Position numbers and translations under genes: made by a program | In this document: one piece after another, positions 53,152 to 63,207 of the stretch | Numbering within the stretch: position 1 is the stretch's first letter | Layout of the letters: each line of letters begins with the position of its first letter | Source: Chryseobacterium sp. JM1 | Lineage (GTDB): Bacteria; Bacteroidota; Bacteroidia; Flavobacteriales; Weeksellaceae | NCBI RefSeq assembly: GCF_000737715.1 | Contig: NZ_JPRN01000001.1 | Location: 186,001 to 250,000 of the forward strand | DNA length: 64,000 nucleotides | Direction: 5' to 3' | The notes under the pieces: generated by a model | Database searches by the model: none | Told to the model about the DNA's origin: nothing | What the model saw: only the letters and a program-made list of their open reading frames with translations

Positions 53152-54909
53152 ATGAAAAAACAAGATACCTGGGGAATTGTTAAGAGGCTGTTCTTTATTG
53201 GAATGAAATTCCGTTCCTGGTTCATCCTTACTTTAATAATTTCCGTCATACTGTCCATAGTTTCTACCTACAGGCCTTATCTTACCATGGAAGTGGTGGA
53301 TAATGACATCACCAAGCTGAAGGACAAGGCTTTGATGATGAAGCATATCTATATTCTGGTAGGTTTGGTTTTTGCTGAGACTATTTTAAACTTTTTCCTG
53401 GTTTATTTTTCCAACTATATTTCGCAGAACGTTATCCGTGATATTCGTGAGAGGCTGTATGCGAAGCTGATCTATTTCAGAACCTCATTCTTTGATAAAA
53501 CACCTATCGGGCAGCTTGTGACCCGTGCTGTAGGGGATGTGGAAACTATTGCTACCGTTTATACCGACGGTTTCCTGATGGTTTTCGGAGACATTTTGAG
53601 AATTGTATTCGTTCTTGTAATGATGTTCAGTACGAATGTTCACCTGAGTTATATAACATTGGCGATTCTTCCTTTAATGGTAGTGATCACCAGATTTTTC
53701 CAGAAAAGGCTGAAAAAAGCTTTCGGAGACGAGAGAACCTGGACTGCAAATCAGAACTCTTTCGTTCAGGAAAGATTAGCGGGAATGTCTATTATTCAGG
53801 TATTCAACAGACAGGGCGCTGAATTTAAAAGATTTGATGATATTAATATTACGCTGAAAACGGCCTTGTTGAGAACAGTTTTTATCTTCTCACTATTCTT
53901 TCCGGTCGTAGAATTGATTTCTTCATTATTCATCGGATTTATTCTTTTCTATGGCGGATATATCACGATCAGTGCAGGTGTTGTTATTGCATTTATTCAA
54001 TATATTTCTATGCTAATCCGTCCGTTAAGACAGATTGCAGACCGTTTCAATAATATCCAGAGAGGAATTGTAGGGGCAGAAAGAGTATTGGGTGTGATGG
54101 ATGAAGATTACGCAATGCCGAATACGGGAACCGTGAAAAAAGATCATTTTGACGGTAAAATTGAATTTGAGAACGTACGTTTTGCCTATGATGAGAAGCA
54201 GGAAGTACTTAAGGGAATTGATTTTAAAGTAAATCCCGGAGAAACAGTTGCTATTGTAGGAGCTACAGGTGCTGGGAAATCTACGATTATCAGCTTGATC
54301 ACAAGGCTTTATGATATTAATTCCGGAAGAATCGTTATTGATGATGTTGATCTAAAGGATTACGAACTATATAACCTGAGAAGTCATATAGGTGTGGTGT
54401 TGCAGGATGTGTTTCTTTTCCACGGAAGTATTTTTGAAAACCTTGCGTTTGGTGATGACACCATTACTTTGGAAAAAATCAAAGCAGGAGCAAAGGAGAT
54501 TGAAGTGGACGAATTCATCGAGCAGCTTCCGGGCGGCTATGATTTTGTAGTAAGCGAAAGAGGTTCCTCTATTTCTTTAGGGCAGAGACAGCTGTTGTCC
54601 TTCCTGAGAGCGTATTTATCAGATCCTAAAATCCTGATTCTGGATGAAGCGACTTCCTCAATAGATCATGAAAGTGAAAAACTGATCCAGAAAGCGACAG
54701 AAAAAATTACTAAAAACAGAACCTCAATTATCATTGCACACAGACTTTCCACCATTGAAAAGGCGGATAAAATCATTGTCATGGAGCATGGAAAAATCGT
54801 AGAAGAAGGAAAACATTTGGAACTTCTTGATCAGAACGGATACTACGCTACCTTGTATAAAGCACAGCTGAGACATGAAGTGGAACTGGAAGAAGAACAG
54901 AATTCATAG
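53152..54909 (+). CDS. ABC exporter, fused permease and ATPase
   Basis: A 585-residue half-transporter. The N-terminal six-helix type IV (exporter) transmembrane domain spans about residues 15-310. The ATPase domain has Walker A GATGAGKST, the Q-loop HIGVVLQD, a signature SLGQR in place of LSGGQ, Walker B ILILDEATSS, and the H-loop IIAHRLST. It would function as a homodimer or with a partner of the MdlA/MdlB type. Substrate unknown. The nonstandard signature at this site is frequent in SmdB-type exporters. Confidence 0.94.
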   Translation: MKKQDTWGIVKRLFFIGMKFRSWFILTLIISVILSIVSTYRPYLTMEVVDNDITKLKDKALMMKHIYILVGLVFAETILNFFLVYFSNYISQNVIRDIRERLYAKLIYFRTSFFDKTPIGQLVTRAVGDVETIATVYTDGFLMVFGDILRIVFVLVMMFSTNVHLSYITLAILPLMVVITRFFQKRLKKAFGDERTWTANQNSFVQERLAGMSIIQVFNRQGAEFKRFDDINITLKTALLRTVFIFSLFFPVVELISSLFIGFILFYGGYITISAGVVIAFIQYISMLIRPLRQIADRFNNIQRGIVGAERVLGVMDEDYAMPNTGTVKKDHFDGKIEFENVRFAYDEKQEVLKGIDFKVNPGETVAIVGATGAGKSTIISLITRLYDINSGRIVIDDVDLKDYELYNLRSHIGVVLQDVFLFHGSIFENLAFGDDTITLEKIKAGAKEIEVDEFIEQLPGGYDFVVSERGSSISLGQRQLLSFLRAYLSDPKILILDEATSSIDHESEKLIQKATEKITKNRTSIIIAHRLSTIEKADKIIVMEHGKIVEEGKHLELLDQNGYYATLYKAQLRHEVELEEEQNS

Positions 54910-55042
54910 ATCAACTGATTGTTGATAGGTTCTCATTACAAGTTTATAGCTATTGATTAAAAATATTGATCCGGGAGATTTTTTATATTGTTTATCATTA
55001 GGTCCTATAATTTGATGGCCTTATTGTAAATTTTATTTTTAA

Positions 55043-57412
55043 TTAAAACTTAAAACCTATACTGAAATATACCCTCCAAAAGTTAATAATATTATTCTTT
55101 GATACATTAATATTGATGGGACCTAAAATGGATTCATACCCTAGATTCATACCATACCCAAAGATATCTGAACTGTCTTTAAAAGGTGAAAGCTCGCTTC
55201 CTCCTTTACCGTAATGAAAAGATGGTGTAAGATAAAACCTTTTGTATAGGTTATATTGAACGTCCAATCCAAGTTTTGCTATAGAGTTGATAGGAATTTC
55301 TTTTTGTCTGAATCCATTAAATTCTGGATTAACACCGCTAAAATTATACTCACTTCCACCAAGGTTATATTTTTGATTTAAAAAAAGATAAGGCGACTGA
55401 TCTTCATTTTCCTTATGTGTTGATGAGAAATGAGCGCCTAAAAATGCATTAGTTTTTACGGAAACCTTTTTAGTGACAGGAATGATGAAATTTTCGTTAA
55501 TTGCAAGGCTGATCATATTTTTTGGAGTAAAATAATAAGAATTAGCTGGATCTAAATAACTGTACAATGATGGCTGTATATTGTTTAGGTCATATAAGTT
55601 GTATTGATTAGAAAAATAATATTTTGTCATTATTTGCAGATTATTACCTGAAGTAGGATAATATCTTTCATTTAAACTATTTTGATTTATTTTAAAAAAT
55701 ACACCTAAATTGTTGTGCTGATATACTTTTTTATCATAATTACCTGCTATAAACTCACCTATTCGGTCTATAGATCGATTTATTTTTTCGGTGTTATATT
55801 CAATTCCAAATGAAGCCATTGAATTAGATGTGATCTTATAGTTAATAGCTGTATTGGTATTGATATTTCGGTAAATATAATTTGATGGATTAATATTGCT
55901 TGTTTCATCAGAATAGTCATTCGTTAATCGAAGAATAAAATCATTGCTTTTAAGATGAGATGCACTCCCTTCGGCACTGATCCACCAGCGAAAGCTGTTA
56001 TCCAGAAATTTTTGAAACTGAATACGACCTTTGAAGCGTTCAGAAATATCTAAAGTAGCCAAAGCACGAAGCTTTTTTTCAATATTTCTGTACGTATAAT
56101 TGACTATGATTCCTACAGATTGTTCGTTATCATAATGTAAGGCTAGTTTAAACGCACTTTTTTTTACACGTTTTACAAAAATATTCATGACGAGTCCTTT
56201 TTCGGAATCAGTATACGTATAATACACCTTATCATACTGTCTCATTCCAAAAACCCGGTCAATAGATTCATTTGTTGTTTTTGCATCATAATAAAAACCT
56301 TCCTTAAGCCCCATTAAGTGTCGTATACTTCCAATTTCTTCTTGATTTTCTATCGGAGTTCCGTTATCTTCACTATAGGTAAACTTTACGGTGGGTTTCT
56401 TTATTTCCTCAATCATTGTATGGTCAAAAATAATTCCCTGTTTGCGTTGTTCATTGGCTAATGCAATAAATTCCGGAAGATGTTTATGTGCTTCTAATTC
56501 TCCGATTTTAATAATTTCTTTGTAATTTTTGAAATCTTTAGTCGTATAATCATTAAGAGGGGCAACAAAGTCTACTAAAATATCTGACATTTTCTTTTGT
56601 TCATTGAAATCCTGGACAGAATGGAAAGCATGCGTTTGATAAATCATTTTCATAGGATTTTCAATCTCTTTTTTTGTGAAAAGTCTAAATCCCGTATAGC
56701 CACCAATGATATAGTTGGCTCCCATATCTTTAACCTCTTTTACAGGGAAGTTACGGTCTAACCCTCCATCTACTAATAGTTTTCCATCAATATATACAGG
56801 TGCAAAGGCAGCCGGAATAGCCAATGTGGAACGTATAGCCAATGCAAGAGAACCTTTTTTCTGCATAACAAGACCTCCGTTTATAATGTCAGAAGAGGTA
56901 AGCTCTACAGGAATACGAAGTTTATTAAAATCATTAATGTGCTTTGCCGGGAAAGTAAGAGTGTTGAGTATTTCAGACATATACTGCCCTTCTATATATG
57001 AACTCGGCAATGTGGGCAATCCCCTGATGACGGGAAATTCTAAAATATATTTATTGTACTCATCTTTTTCACTAATGTTTACTTTATTATAAGGAATTTT
57101 ATTACTTAAAACTCTTTTCCAATCTGTAGAATAAACAATGTTTTTTAATTGGTTTCCACTGTATCCCATAGCATATAATCCTCCCATGATTCCTCCCATG
57201 CTTGTTCCGGTAATATAGTCCACCTTAATTCCCAACGAATCTATTATTTGCAGAATTCCCAAATGGGCAAAACCTTTTGCTCCCCCTCCGCTGAGAGCGA
57301 GCCCAATCTTAGTGTCTTTTGTGATGATTTGAGAAGATGTTTTTATTGAATCTTGTGCACGACATAGTAAAAACGAAAAAATAAATGTGAGAGTGATAAT
57401 TAATTTTTTCAA
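55043..57412 (-). CDS. Patatin-like phospholipase fused to an outer-membrane barrel
   Basis: A 789-residue protein with a TTG start and a signal peptide (TFIFSFLLCRAQ). The patatin domain (about 34-230) has the oxyanion loop SGGGAKGFAH, the nucleophile Ser71 in GTSMGG, and the catalytic Asp in DGGLDRNFP. A linker (POTRA-like, about 330-400) is followed by a beta-rich C-terminal half ending in FWRVYFSIGFKF, as in BamA/Omp85-type barrels. The layout resembles type Vd (PlpD-like) patatin autotransporters. The gene is more AT-rich than most neighbours. It is likely a cell-surface lipase. Confidence 0.88.
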   Translation of the reverse strand: MKKLIITLTFIFSFLLCRAQDSIKTSSQIITKDTKIGLALSGGGAKGFAHLGILQIIDSLGIKVDYITGTSMGGIMGGLYAMGYSGNQLKNIVYSTDWKRVLSNKIPYNKVNISEKDEYNKYILEFPVIRGLPTLPSSYIEGQYMSEILNTLTFPAKHINDFNKLRIPVELTSSDIINGGLVMQKKGSLALAIRSTLAIPAAFAPVYIDGKLLVDGGLDRNFPVKEVKDMGANYIIGGYTGFRLFTKKEIENPMKMIYQTHAFHSVQDFNEQKKMSDILVDFVAPLNDYTTKDFKNYKEIIKIGELEAHKHLPEFIALANEQRKQGIIFDHTMIEEIKKPTVKFTYSEDNGTPIENQEEIGSIRHLMGLKEGFYYDAKTTNESIDRVFGMRQYDKVYYTYTDSEKGLVMNIFVKRVKKSAFKLALHYDNEQSVGIIVNYTYRNIEKKLRALATLDISERFKGRIQFQKFLDNSFRWWISAEGSASHLKSNDFILRLTNDYSDETSNINPSNYIYRNINTNTAINYKITSNSMASFGIEYNTEKINRSIDRIGEFIAGNYDKKVYQHNNLGVFFKINQNSLNERYYPTSGNNLQIMTKYYFSNQYNLYDLNNIQPSLYSYLDPANSYYFTPKNMISLAINENFIIPVTKKVSVKTNAFLGAHFSSTHKENEDQSPYLFLNQKYNLGGSEYNFSGVNPEFNGFRQKEIPINSIAKLGLDVQYNLYKRFYLTPSFHYGKGGSELSPFKDSSDIFGYGMNLGYESILGPININVSKNNIINFWRVYFSIGFKF

Positions 57413-57740
57413 CTTGAGTTCTTTTTGCGAAATTATAAAAAATAATAAAATATTTTTCGTGAATATTATTAAGTTTTTTTTGGCTTATGTGTTATTTTTT
57501 AACGTGTTGTTGGTGTTTATTGTTGTTTATTTAAATTCATGATGCCATAGTGTTATTTTTTTTTAACTATTCATTTGTTTCTTTAGATAATCATTGCTTT
57601 AGTGATTTTTTTATTGTAGAAGTCTTTCCTTTTTTATAGAATCATAATGACTAATAATAAAAAAATACAACTTGACGATGTTAAGCTGAGAATCCTTTAT
57701 ACGAAAATCATTCTCAAAATAAATGGTCAATAAAAACATA
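57413..57740. other. AT-rich spacer without a gene
   Basis: Long T and A runs. I see no coding frame. A near-match -7 box (minus TAATTTCG, 57435-57428) may serve the patatin gene. Confidence 0.5.
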
Positions 57741-57775
57741 AAAAAAGTCCGTTTTCACTAGCTGTGAGACGGACT
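57741..57775 (-). terminator. Terminator of the metalloprotease gene
   Basis: On the minus strand, AGTCCGT/ACGGACT with an extended inner stem, followed by a T6 run. Confidence 0.85.
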
Positions 57776-57795
57776 CTTTTATTTGAATATTCCCT

Positions 57796-59580
57796 TTAGA
57801 ATTTTAATTTCTTAGTGACCACTTTTCCATTTTCCAGAACCGCAGTTACCGTTAAAATCGTATTCTTTTCATTTACAGAAAATCTGAATTCAGAAGATTG
57901 GATATCTGTTCTGCCGGTAAGAAGCCTTCCTGAAGCATCATAAATATGAAGTGAGGAAATTTTCAGATCACTTTTTATGTATACAGAATTCTCGTCTTTA
58001 GTGATTTCTGTAGCATTTACTTTGGCTACATTTTCAACAGCTAACAGACTCTGACGGTTAATAATGACCGAATAATCTTCCACCTGTCCATATTTTGGAG
58101 TATAGCAAGCCGTAACCGCAGTCCCGTTAAACTCACCAATAACTCTCATTCTTAAAGCTGTATTTGCTACAGCCGTTGCAGGAGGAGTTACTGATGCTGT
58201 GGCTACAGAACCGTTGCTGATTCCACTTTGATTAAGCACAAGTTCAGTCGTTTCATTGAACTGGCCGTCGTTGTTGTAATCGATATACGCTTTGATAATA
58301 TGTGCATTGTTGGTTCCGGGTGTAACAGTAAGGGTTGTTGCTGTACCGCCGGGGATTGTCGTTTTGGAAACGCCTGCGCAGTAATTTCCGGTAAAATTTT
58401 CGTAGAAATTATTGGAAGCCTGTTTGTAGTTGGAAGAATAATTATTGATATCCCCAAATTTCACAGAAGTGATTCCGATATTAGATCCTCCGGGATTCGT
58501 GATGGAAGTCGGGGCACAGGCTGTGGTTAAAACAGTGCTGTTATTAGGGGTAGTAGAGGAAGCAACGGGAGAGTTGATCAAAGACTGTCTGTACTGCAGA
58601 AGTTGCGCTGTTGCACGGTCTGCCTGCCCCGAAGTAAATAGATCTCTGAAGCAATAAGTATAGGCCATGACATTTCTCTCACCACCTGCATAAGTCGCAC
58701 TGGTACATGGATTAATCTGTCCTGTCTGGCAGCTGCTTGGAACCGACGAATGATAAAGACTTTTCATAGGTTCGGTATCGCAAACCAGATCCCCTTGCAA
58801 GGTACAATCGGTATTGGTTGGGCACGCGCCTGTAGACTCAGTATAGCCTTCATGAGTATGGCGAAGTCCCAGAGCATGCCCGAATTCATGGGCTAAGGTC
58901 TGCTTGTTCACTGCAGAAGCGCTGGTTGCCATAAAAGAATAGTCCCTGCTGCCTCCCGGATAGTAAGCATATCCATTCAGTGCTCCTGCATTGGAGGTTA
59001 GTTTCTTCACGACATAGATATTGTAATATTTGCTGGTGTCCCACATCCCTAAGGCTGTGATTTCGGTAGCAGCTACTGCATTGGTGGTATTGTCATCATT
59101 GACGCCTCCGCTTACATATTTTGGAAGATGAGAGGCATTGATTCTGTTAATTCCGTTCGTAGGGGCACAGCTTGGATTCACTTTAGCAAAAACAAATTTC
59201 ACCGGCAATACAGCACTGGTTCCGGCCATACCGCTGGTTGAACTCCCTGAGAAAACGCCGTTCGTATAATTTACCCATGCAGTAATATCAGCATCTGATT
59301 TGTTATTTACGGTTCCTATAGCACTTCCATCACTTACTACATGGACCACCACCGGAATTTCATAAACCAGCTTTTTGTTGATAGTCTTAGCGAATTTTCC
59401 GCTTTTGATCAGTTTGGATATTTCTAAATTAAAAGCGTCATCCTGAGCCTTCTGTTCCGGATACCTTTCGTAATGTTTCCGCATCAGTTCATCTGTTCCG
59501 CATTCCTGAGGTTCCAGCTTCTGCGAGTAGAGATTGGTGCAGAGTAAACCTGAAGCAATAACTAATAGTAGTTTTTTCAT
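57796..59580 (-). CDS. Secreted M43-type zinc metalloprotease with GEVED and sorting domains
   Basis: A 594-residue protein. A signal peptide (ASGLLCTNLYSQ) and propeptide are followed by the catalytic domain with HEFGHALGLRH (231-241) and a Met-turn NVMAY, the pappalysin (M43B) signature. Next is a GEVED domain (about 425-510): YIDYNNDGQFNETTEL, then TALRMRVIGEF and YGQVEDYSV. The C-terminal 70 residues are a type A sorting-like domain (LHIYDASGRLLTG). It is an extracellular protease of the type IX pathway, able to cleave host or environmental proteins. It is a single-gene unit. Confidence 0.92.
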   Translation of the reverse strand: MKKLLLVIASGLLCTNLYSQKLEPQECGTDELMRKHYERYPEQKAQDDAFNLEISKLIKSGKFAKTINKKLVYEIPVVVHVVSDGSAIGTVNNKSDADITAWVNYTNGVFSGSSTSGMAGTSAVLPVKFVFAKVNPSCAPTNGINRINASHLPKYVSGGVNDDNTTNAVAATEITALGMWDTSKYYNIYVVKKLTSNAGALNGYAYYPGGSRDYSFMATSASAVNKQTLAHEFGHALGLRHTHEGYTESTGACPTNTDCTLQGDLVCDTEPMKSLYHSSVPSSCQTGQINPCTSATYAGGERNVMAYTYCFRDLFTSGQADRATAQLLQYRQSLINSPVASSTTPNNSTVLTTACAPTSITNPGGSNIGITSVKFGDINNYSSNYKQASNNFYENFTGNYCAGVSKTTIPGGTATTLTVTPGTNNAHIIKAYIDYNNDGQFNETTELVLNQSGISNGSVATASVTPPATAVANTALRMRVIGEFNGTAVTACYTPKYGQVEDYSVIINRQSLLAVENVAKVNATEITKDENSVYIKSDLKISSLHIYDASGRLLTGRTDIQSSEFRFSVNEKNTILTVTAVLENGKVVTKKLKF

Positions 59581-59778
59581 GAATATATTATTTAAATTGT
59601 GGTGTATTAAAAATAAATAAAATAATCAGTAAATCGTTGTATTTTATAACTTATTGATTGTTAAATAGTGAAATTAGCTTTTAAAATCTAATTAAAACGA
59701 TGAATTAATATATAAATGAAAAACAGTTATTTAGCATGAATTGCGATTAAAATTCAATAAATAAAAGTTTAAAACGTA

Positions 59779-60390
59779 TTATATTTTCTTAAACCTGCAA
59801 AACACAAAATTTTGTACGGTATCAAAAGGTGTTGTATGGTTTACGGTATGACATTTTATTTTTTCAAAATCTGATTCAAATTCAGCAGCCATTGATTGTT
59901 CATCATACTGCTGAATCTCAAGTCCGCTGCATTTGGTCGGGCCATTTTTTGAAAAAGTTCCTATAATCATGAATCCCTGTATATTTTTCTTTGCGATGGA
60001 TGTATACTTCAGAATCTGTTCAGATGTTGTCAGAAAGTGAAATGCTGCCCGGTCATGCCAGATATCATAAGTTTCATCCGTATTAAATTCAGTAATATCA
60101 GATACAATCCATTTTACCTTTTGAGCTTTATCTCCCAATCTTACCTTTGCTTTTTCCAGAGCCTTTGATGAAATGTCGAGAACTGTGATGTTTTCATAGC
60201 CTTCATCCAGTAAAAAATCAACAAGATTACTGTCTCCACCTCCGATATCAATGATTTTGGCCTCTTTGCCCAATCCACAGGAATGAATGAAATCAAGTGA
60301 AGTCTGTGGTTTTTCCTGAGTCCAGCTTACCTGGTCCGGATTTTTGGTTTCATATACGTTTTCCCAGTGATCTGTGTTGGTATTGCTCAT
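59779..60390 (-). CDS. Class I SAM-dependent methyltransferase
   Basis: A 203-residue methyltransferase. The SAM-binding motif I is KIIDIGGGDSNLVDFLL, and motif II includes ITVLDIS. WHDRAAFHFLT is typical of thiopurine/tellurite methyltransferase-like proteins. The substrate cannot be named. It lies 54 bp after the membrane-protein gene on the same strand and may belong to that transcription unit. Confidence 0.9.
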   Translation of the reverse strand: MSNTNTDHWENVYETKNPDQVSWTQEKPQTSLDFIHSCGLGKEAKIIDIGGGDSNLVDFLLDEGYENITVLDISSKALEKAKVRLGDKAQKVKWIVSDITEFNTDETYDIWHDRAAFHFLTTSEQILKYTSIAKKNIQGFMIIGTFSKNGPTKCSGLEIQQYDEQSMAAEFESDFEKIKCHTVNHTTPFDTVQNFVFCRFKKI

Positions 60391-60444
60391 CTGAATGTAT
60401 TTAATGTGAGTAAAAAAACTTGAATTTGGTTTTTGTGAGCAAAT

Positions 60445-61038
60445 CTATTGTTCTTTTAACTGTTGGTTTATTTCTTCGAATTTATGAATTAATCCATTCA
60501 GTTTTCCCTGCTGTTTCCTGATGGTTTTCGGTCTTAAATAAAACCAGTTGAAAGCTATCCATAAAAAAGTGAGCCCGTACGTTAAAACGGCATACATCAT
60601 TTCCATTCTTGACACGTATTCATACATATACAGACTGATTCCTGCGAAGAGCATGATGAAATATAAGTTCAGCATCGTGGTCTGCATAAATTTCTGCTTA
60701 CTCTTCAGTGAATACAAACTCTGTAAATATTCAGCATTCGTTTGAGTGCTGTCGAGTTTATAAATAGGGCTGAACAGCTTATTATAAGCAAAAAGAAAAA
60801 TAAGCATGGCCAGAATAACCAGCACAATTCCGATTTTGGTAGAGAGAAACTGAGGCTGATAATAATACCATATAAATCCTATGAATAGGCTGGTGAGGAT
60901 CAGCAAAACATTGGTAACCAATAATCTTCTTAAGTTTTCGTTTTTGAATTTCTTAAGCCTTCCAAGCAGTTCTTCTATACTCGGTTTCTCGGCAGTCTGC
61001 AGTTGCCAGAGGTTTTTAAAATCTATATTAGTAGCCAT
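60445..61038 (-). CDS. Membrane protein paired with an ECF sigma factor
   Basis: A 197-residue protein with four predicted helices (about 40-58, 67-85, 118-138 and 147-168). A cytoplasmic N-terminus (about 1-38, LWQLQTAEKPSIEELLGRLK) and a basic C-terminus surround them. No zinc-binding anti-sigma motif (HxxxCxxC) is visible. Its start overlaps the sigma factor gene by 11 bp. The layout suggests a membrane anti-sigma partner, but this is an inference from position only. Confidence 0.78.
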   Translation of the reverse strand: MATNIDFKNLWQLQTAEKPSIEELLGRLKKFKNENLRRLLVTNVLLILTSLFIGFIWYYYQPQFLSTKIGIVLVILAMLIFLFAYNKLFSPIYKLDSTQTNAEYLQSLYSLKSKQKFMQTTMLNLYFIMLFAGISLYMYEYVSRMEMMYAVLTYGLTFLWIAFNWFYLRPKTIRKQQGKLNGLIHKFEEINQQLKEQ

Positions 61039-61498
61039 TTTCTTTGAATCTTTTTGTTAATTTTTCTTTTATCCTGTGAATCCTTACCCGGATGTTGGAT
61101 TCCGAAAGTCCCACGATTCCCGCAATTTCTGCCTGTTTCACTTCTTCCAGTTCCAGCGAAATAATAATCCTGTCCGTTTCAGGCAGCTCCGAAATAAACT
61201 GATACAGCAGCTGGATCTGCGGTTCCATAGATTCCTGTCTTTTTTCTTCGAGATGAATGGGAAGTTCCGCTTTCGTAAATCTTTTTTCCTTTTCAATCTG
61301 TTTTAAACAGTTGTTCGAAGCAATTCTGAAGATCCATGTTCCAATGCTGGATTCATTCCTGAATTTCGGAAGCTGCCGCCAGACAATAATGAAGGTTTCC
61401 TGAGCGAGATCCTGTGCCAGTTCAGAATGGTTTACATATCCCATGCATAAACGGAATATCTTCTGCCAGTACAGTTCGTATATATCTTCAAATACCAT
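61028..61498 (-). CDS. ECF-type RNA polymerase sigma factor
   Basis: A 156-residue sigma factor with region 2 (YVNHSELAQDLAQETFIIVWRQ, then IGTWIFRIASN) and region 4 (LPETDRIIISLELEEVKQAE, then IAGIVGLSESNIRVRIHRIK). Region 3 is absent, as expected for the ECF class. Its start overlaps the hydrolase stop by one base. The downstream membrane protein is its probable partner. Confidence 0.95.
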   Translation of the reverse strand: MVFEDIYELYWQKIFRLCMGYVNHSELAQDLAQETFIIVWRQLPKFRNESSIGTWIFRIASNNCLKQIEKEKRFTKAELPIHLEEKRQESMEPQIQLLYQFISELPETDRIIISLELEEVKQAEIAGIVGLSESNIRVRIHRIKEKLTKRFKENGY

Positions 61499-62349
61499 TA
61501 TTTGGAGGATAAAAAGTTATTCAACTGTTCAAAGTACCATTCTTTGTCGTCATACATGATAAAATGAAGTCCTTTAGAAGCATACCTCATATCTGCATTT
61601 TTTAAATTTTTATATTGATTTTCAATAGCCGGCTTAAAATTAACAAAATAAGATTCCAGAAGGATAAGCGAAGGACATTGAATCGTTTTTATTTTTTCGC
61701 GCAAATCTGTGTTCGAGAAATCGCAGTACATTTTGGCAAAAGTAGTCCGGTCGGATTTCATGCTCCAGCCAATCACGGTTTCCTGCATAGCTGGATCAGC
61801 GACAAGGCGTGGAATAGTAGCGGTTTGCATCTGTTTAAATTGTTCATCACTCATACCTTTCAATGAATTGATTGTTGAGGTACAGTCATTATTCTCTTTA
61901 GATGTGAAATTCGGATCCGATAATGCCGCTAAACATGGAAGCGTATCTACAACCACTATTTTTGCAATGAGTTCCGGATAATCTGCCGCCAGTGCCATCG
62001 CCAGGCCGCCTCCCATACTGTGTCCAATGATGATGGGCTTGTCAATTTTCTGATCCTTGATATAAGCTGCAATTTCTTTTTCCCAGTCCTTAAAACTGGC
62101 ATCAGCCAATGGTGGTACGCCTGCAAATCCTTTCATGGTTAAAACATAGCAGGAAAATTTTCTATCAAATTTGGATACCGTTTCATTCCAAACGTCTCCC
62201 GAAGAAGCAAAACCAGGAATAAAAATAATGGTCTGTTTGCCGTGTCCTGTTTTTTTGACTTCAAAAGGATAGGTTTTGGTCTGCCCGAATATATTGCATG
62301 CTGCGGCAAAAACTAACATCAGGATAAAGAAGATTCTGTATTTTTTCAT
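61498..62349 (-). CDS. Secreted alpha/beta hydrolase
   Basis: A 283-residue alpha/beta hydrolase. The N-terminus is a signal peptide or lipoprotein signal (FAAACNIFGQ; the Cys may be a lipid anchor). Motifs are the oxyanion HGK...FIPGFASSG strand and the nucleophile elbow IIGHSMGGGLAMA. A late His lies in ASKGLHFIMYDD. It is the first gene of the hydrolase, sigma factor and membrane protein operon. The substrate is unknown. Confidence 0.92.
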   Translation of the reverse strand: MKKYRIFFILMLVFAAACNIFGQTKTYPFEVKKTGHGKQTIIFIPGFASSGDVWNETVSKFDRKFSCYVLTMKGFAGVPPLADASFKDWEKEIAAYIKDQKIDKPIIIGHSMGGGLAMALAADYPELIAKIVVVDTLPCLAALSDPNFTSKENNDCTSTINSLKGMSDEQFKQMQTATIPRLVADPAMQETVIGWSMKSDRTTFAKMYCDFSNTDLREKIKTIQCPSLILLESYFVNFKPAIENQYKNLKNADMRYASKGLHFIMYDDKEWYFEQLNNFLSSK

Positions 62350-62422
62350 GATTATAAAATTTTAAGGTGAATATGCCTTTTAGAGACCTACTTTTTTAAA
62401 ATGTTACAGAATGTTTTAAATT

Positions 62423-62760
62423 ATTTTCTGAATGTTGGTGAAAACGCAGCGGTACAAAGTTTTTTATTATTCTAAAACAGTTATTAATCGGATGTCATTG
62501 CGAAGAATGAAGCAATCTCATCAAGTATTTCTTTATTTTCTGAATTTTGGTAAAACGCAACGGCGCAAAGATTTTTTTCTATTCATATGTTTTAAGGCGC
62601 AATGATTTTATCTCCGATAAAATTGATACTGCTGTTATTGCGAGGAGCACAGCGACGAAGCAATCTCATCATCATCCTTGCTAAAAATCTTAGATTTTCT
62701 TGCGCCTTAAAATATCCACATTTTAATTAATCCTTGTGTCTTTGCGTTTCTCCAACAGGT
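62423..62760. repeat. Composite intergenic repeat: duplicated unit and nested inverted repeats
   Basis: A unit of roughly 100-130 bp occurs twice. Each copy begins TTTTCTGAATnTTGG, contains AAACGCAnCGG.nCAAAG and later TTGCGA...GAAGCAATCTCATC (copies 62497-62518 and 62637-62666). The second copy is flanked by perfect 13-bp inverted repeats TTTTAAGGCGCAA (62590-62602) and TTGCGCCTTAAAA (62700-62712). CTTTGCGTTT at about 62741-62750 mirrors the AAACGCAA of the second copy. No coding frame was found. Confidence 0.6.
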
Positions 62761-63207
62761 TAATTTTCAAACAGTAAAAACATTCATCAATCATCTTTCT
62801 CCTTCCTGAAAACCTTCAATTTAAACCATAAGGTATTAAAAAACGGGTCTATTCACTCTATTTCAACAGATTTCACAACAATTTTTCAAATTATTGAGCT
62901 GAAAAATATCATGTTATGTCTGATTCATGTCAATCTTAAGAATGTCTGCTTTTTCACTGTTTTTTCCTGAATTAATAGGCCTTACCTATAAGTTTTCTAT
63001 GGAATTTTTGCCATTTAAAATGATCTGATTATTCTGGGAAAATGTAAAATCCCTATAAAATCATTAATTTCAATAAAAAAATAGTATTTACCTGATGATT
63101 ATATTGGAAAATTCACTAATTTTATTACTAATTAAGAGGATGCCCCGGCTTGCCGAAGGGTATGAAGTGTAAAGTTGAAATTTTTAACTAAAATCCAAAA
63201 AATATAA
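62761..63207. other. Intergenic stretch without a supported gene
   Basis: AT-rich sequence with no convincing frame. The only motif is a small CGGC/GCCG palindrome near 63148-63157. Confidence 0.5.
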
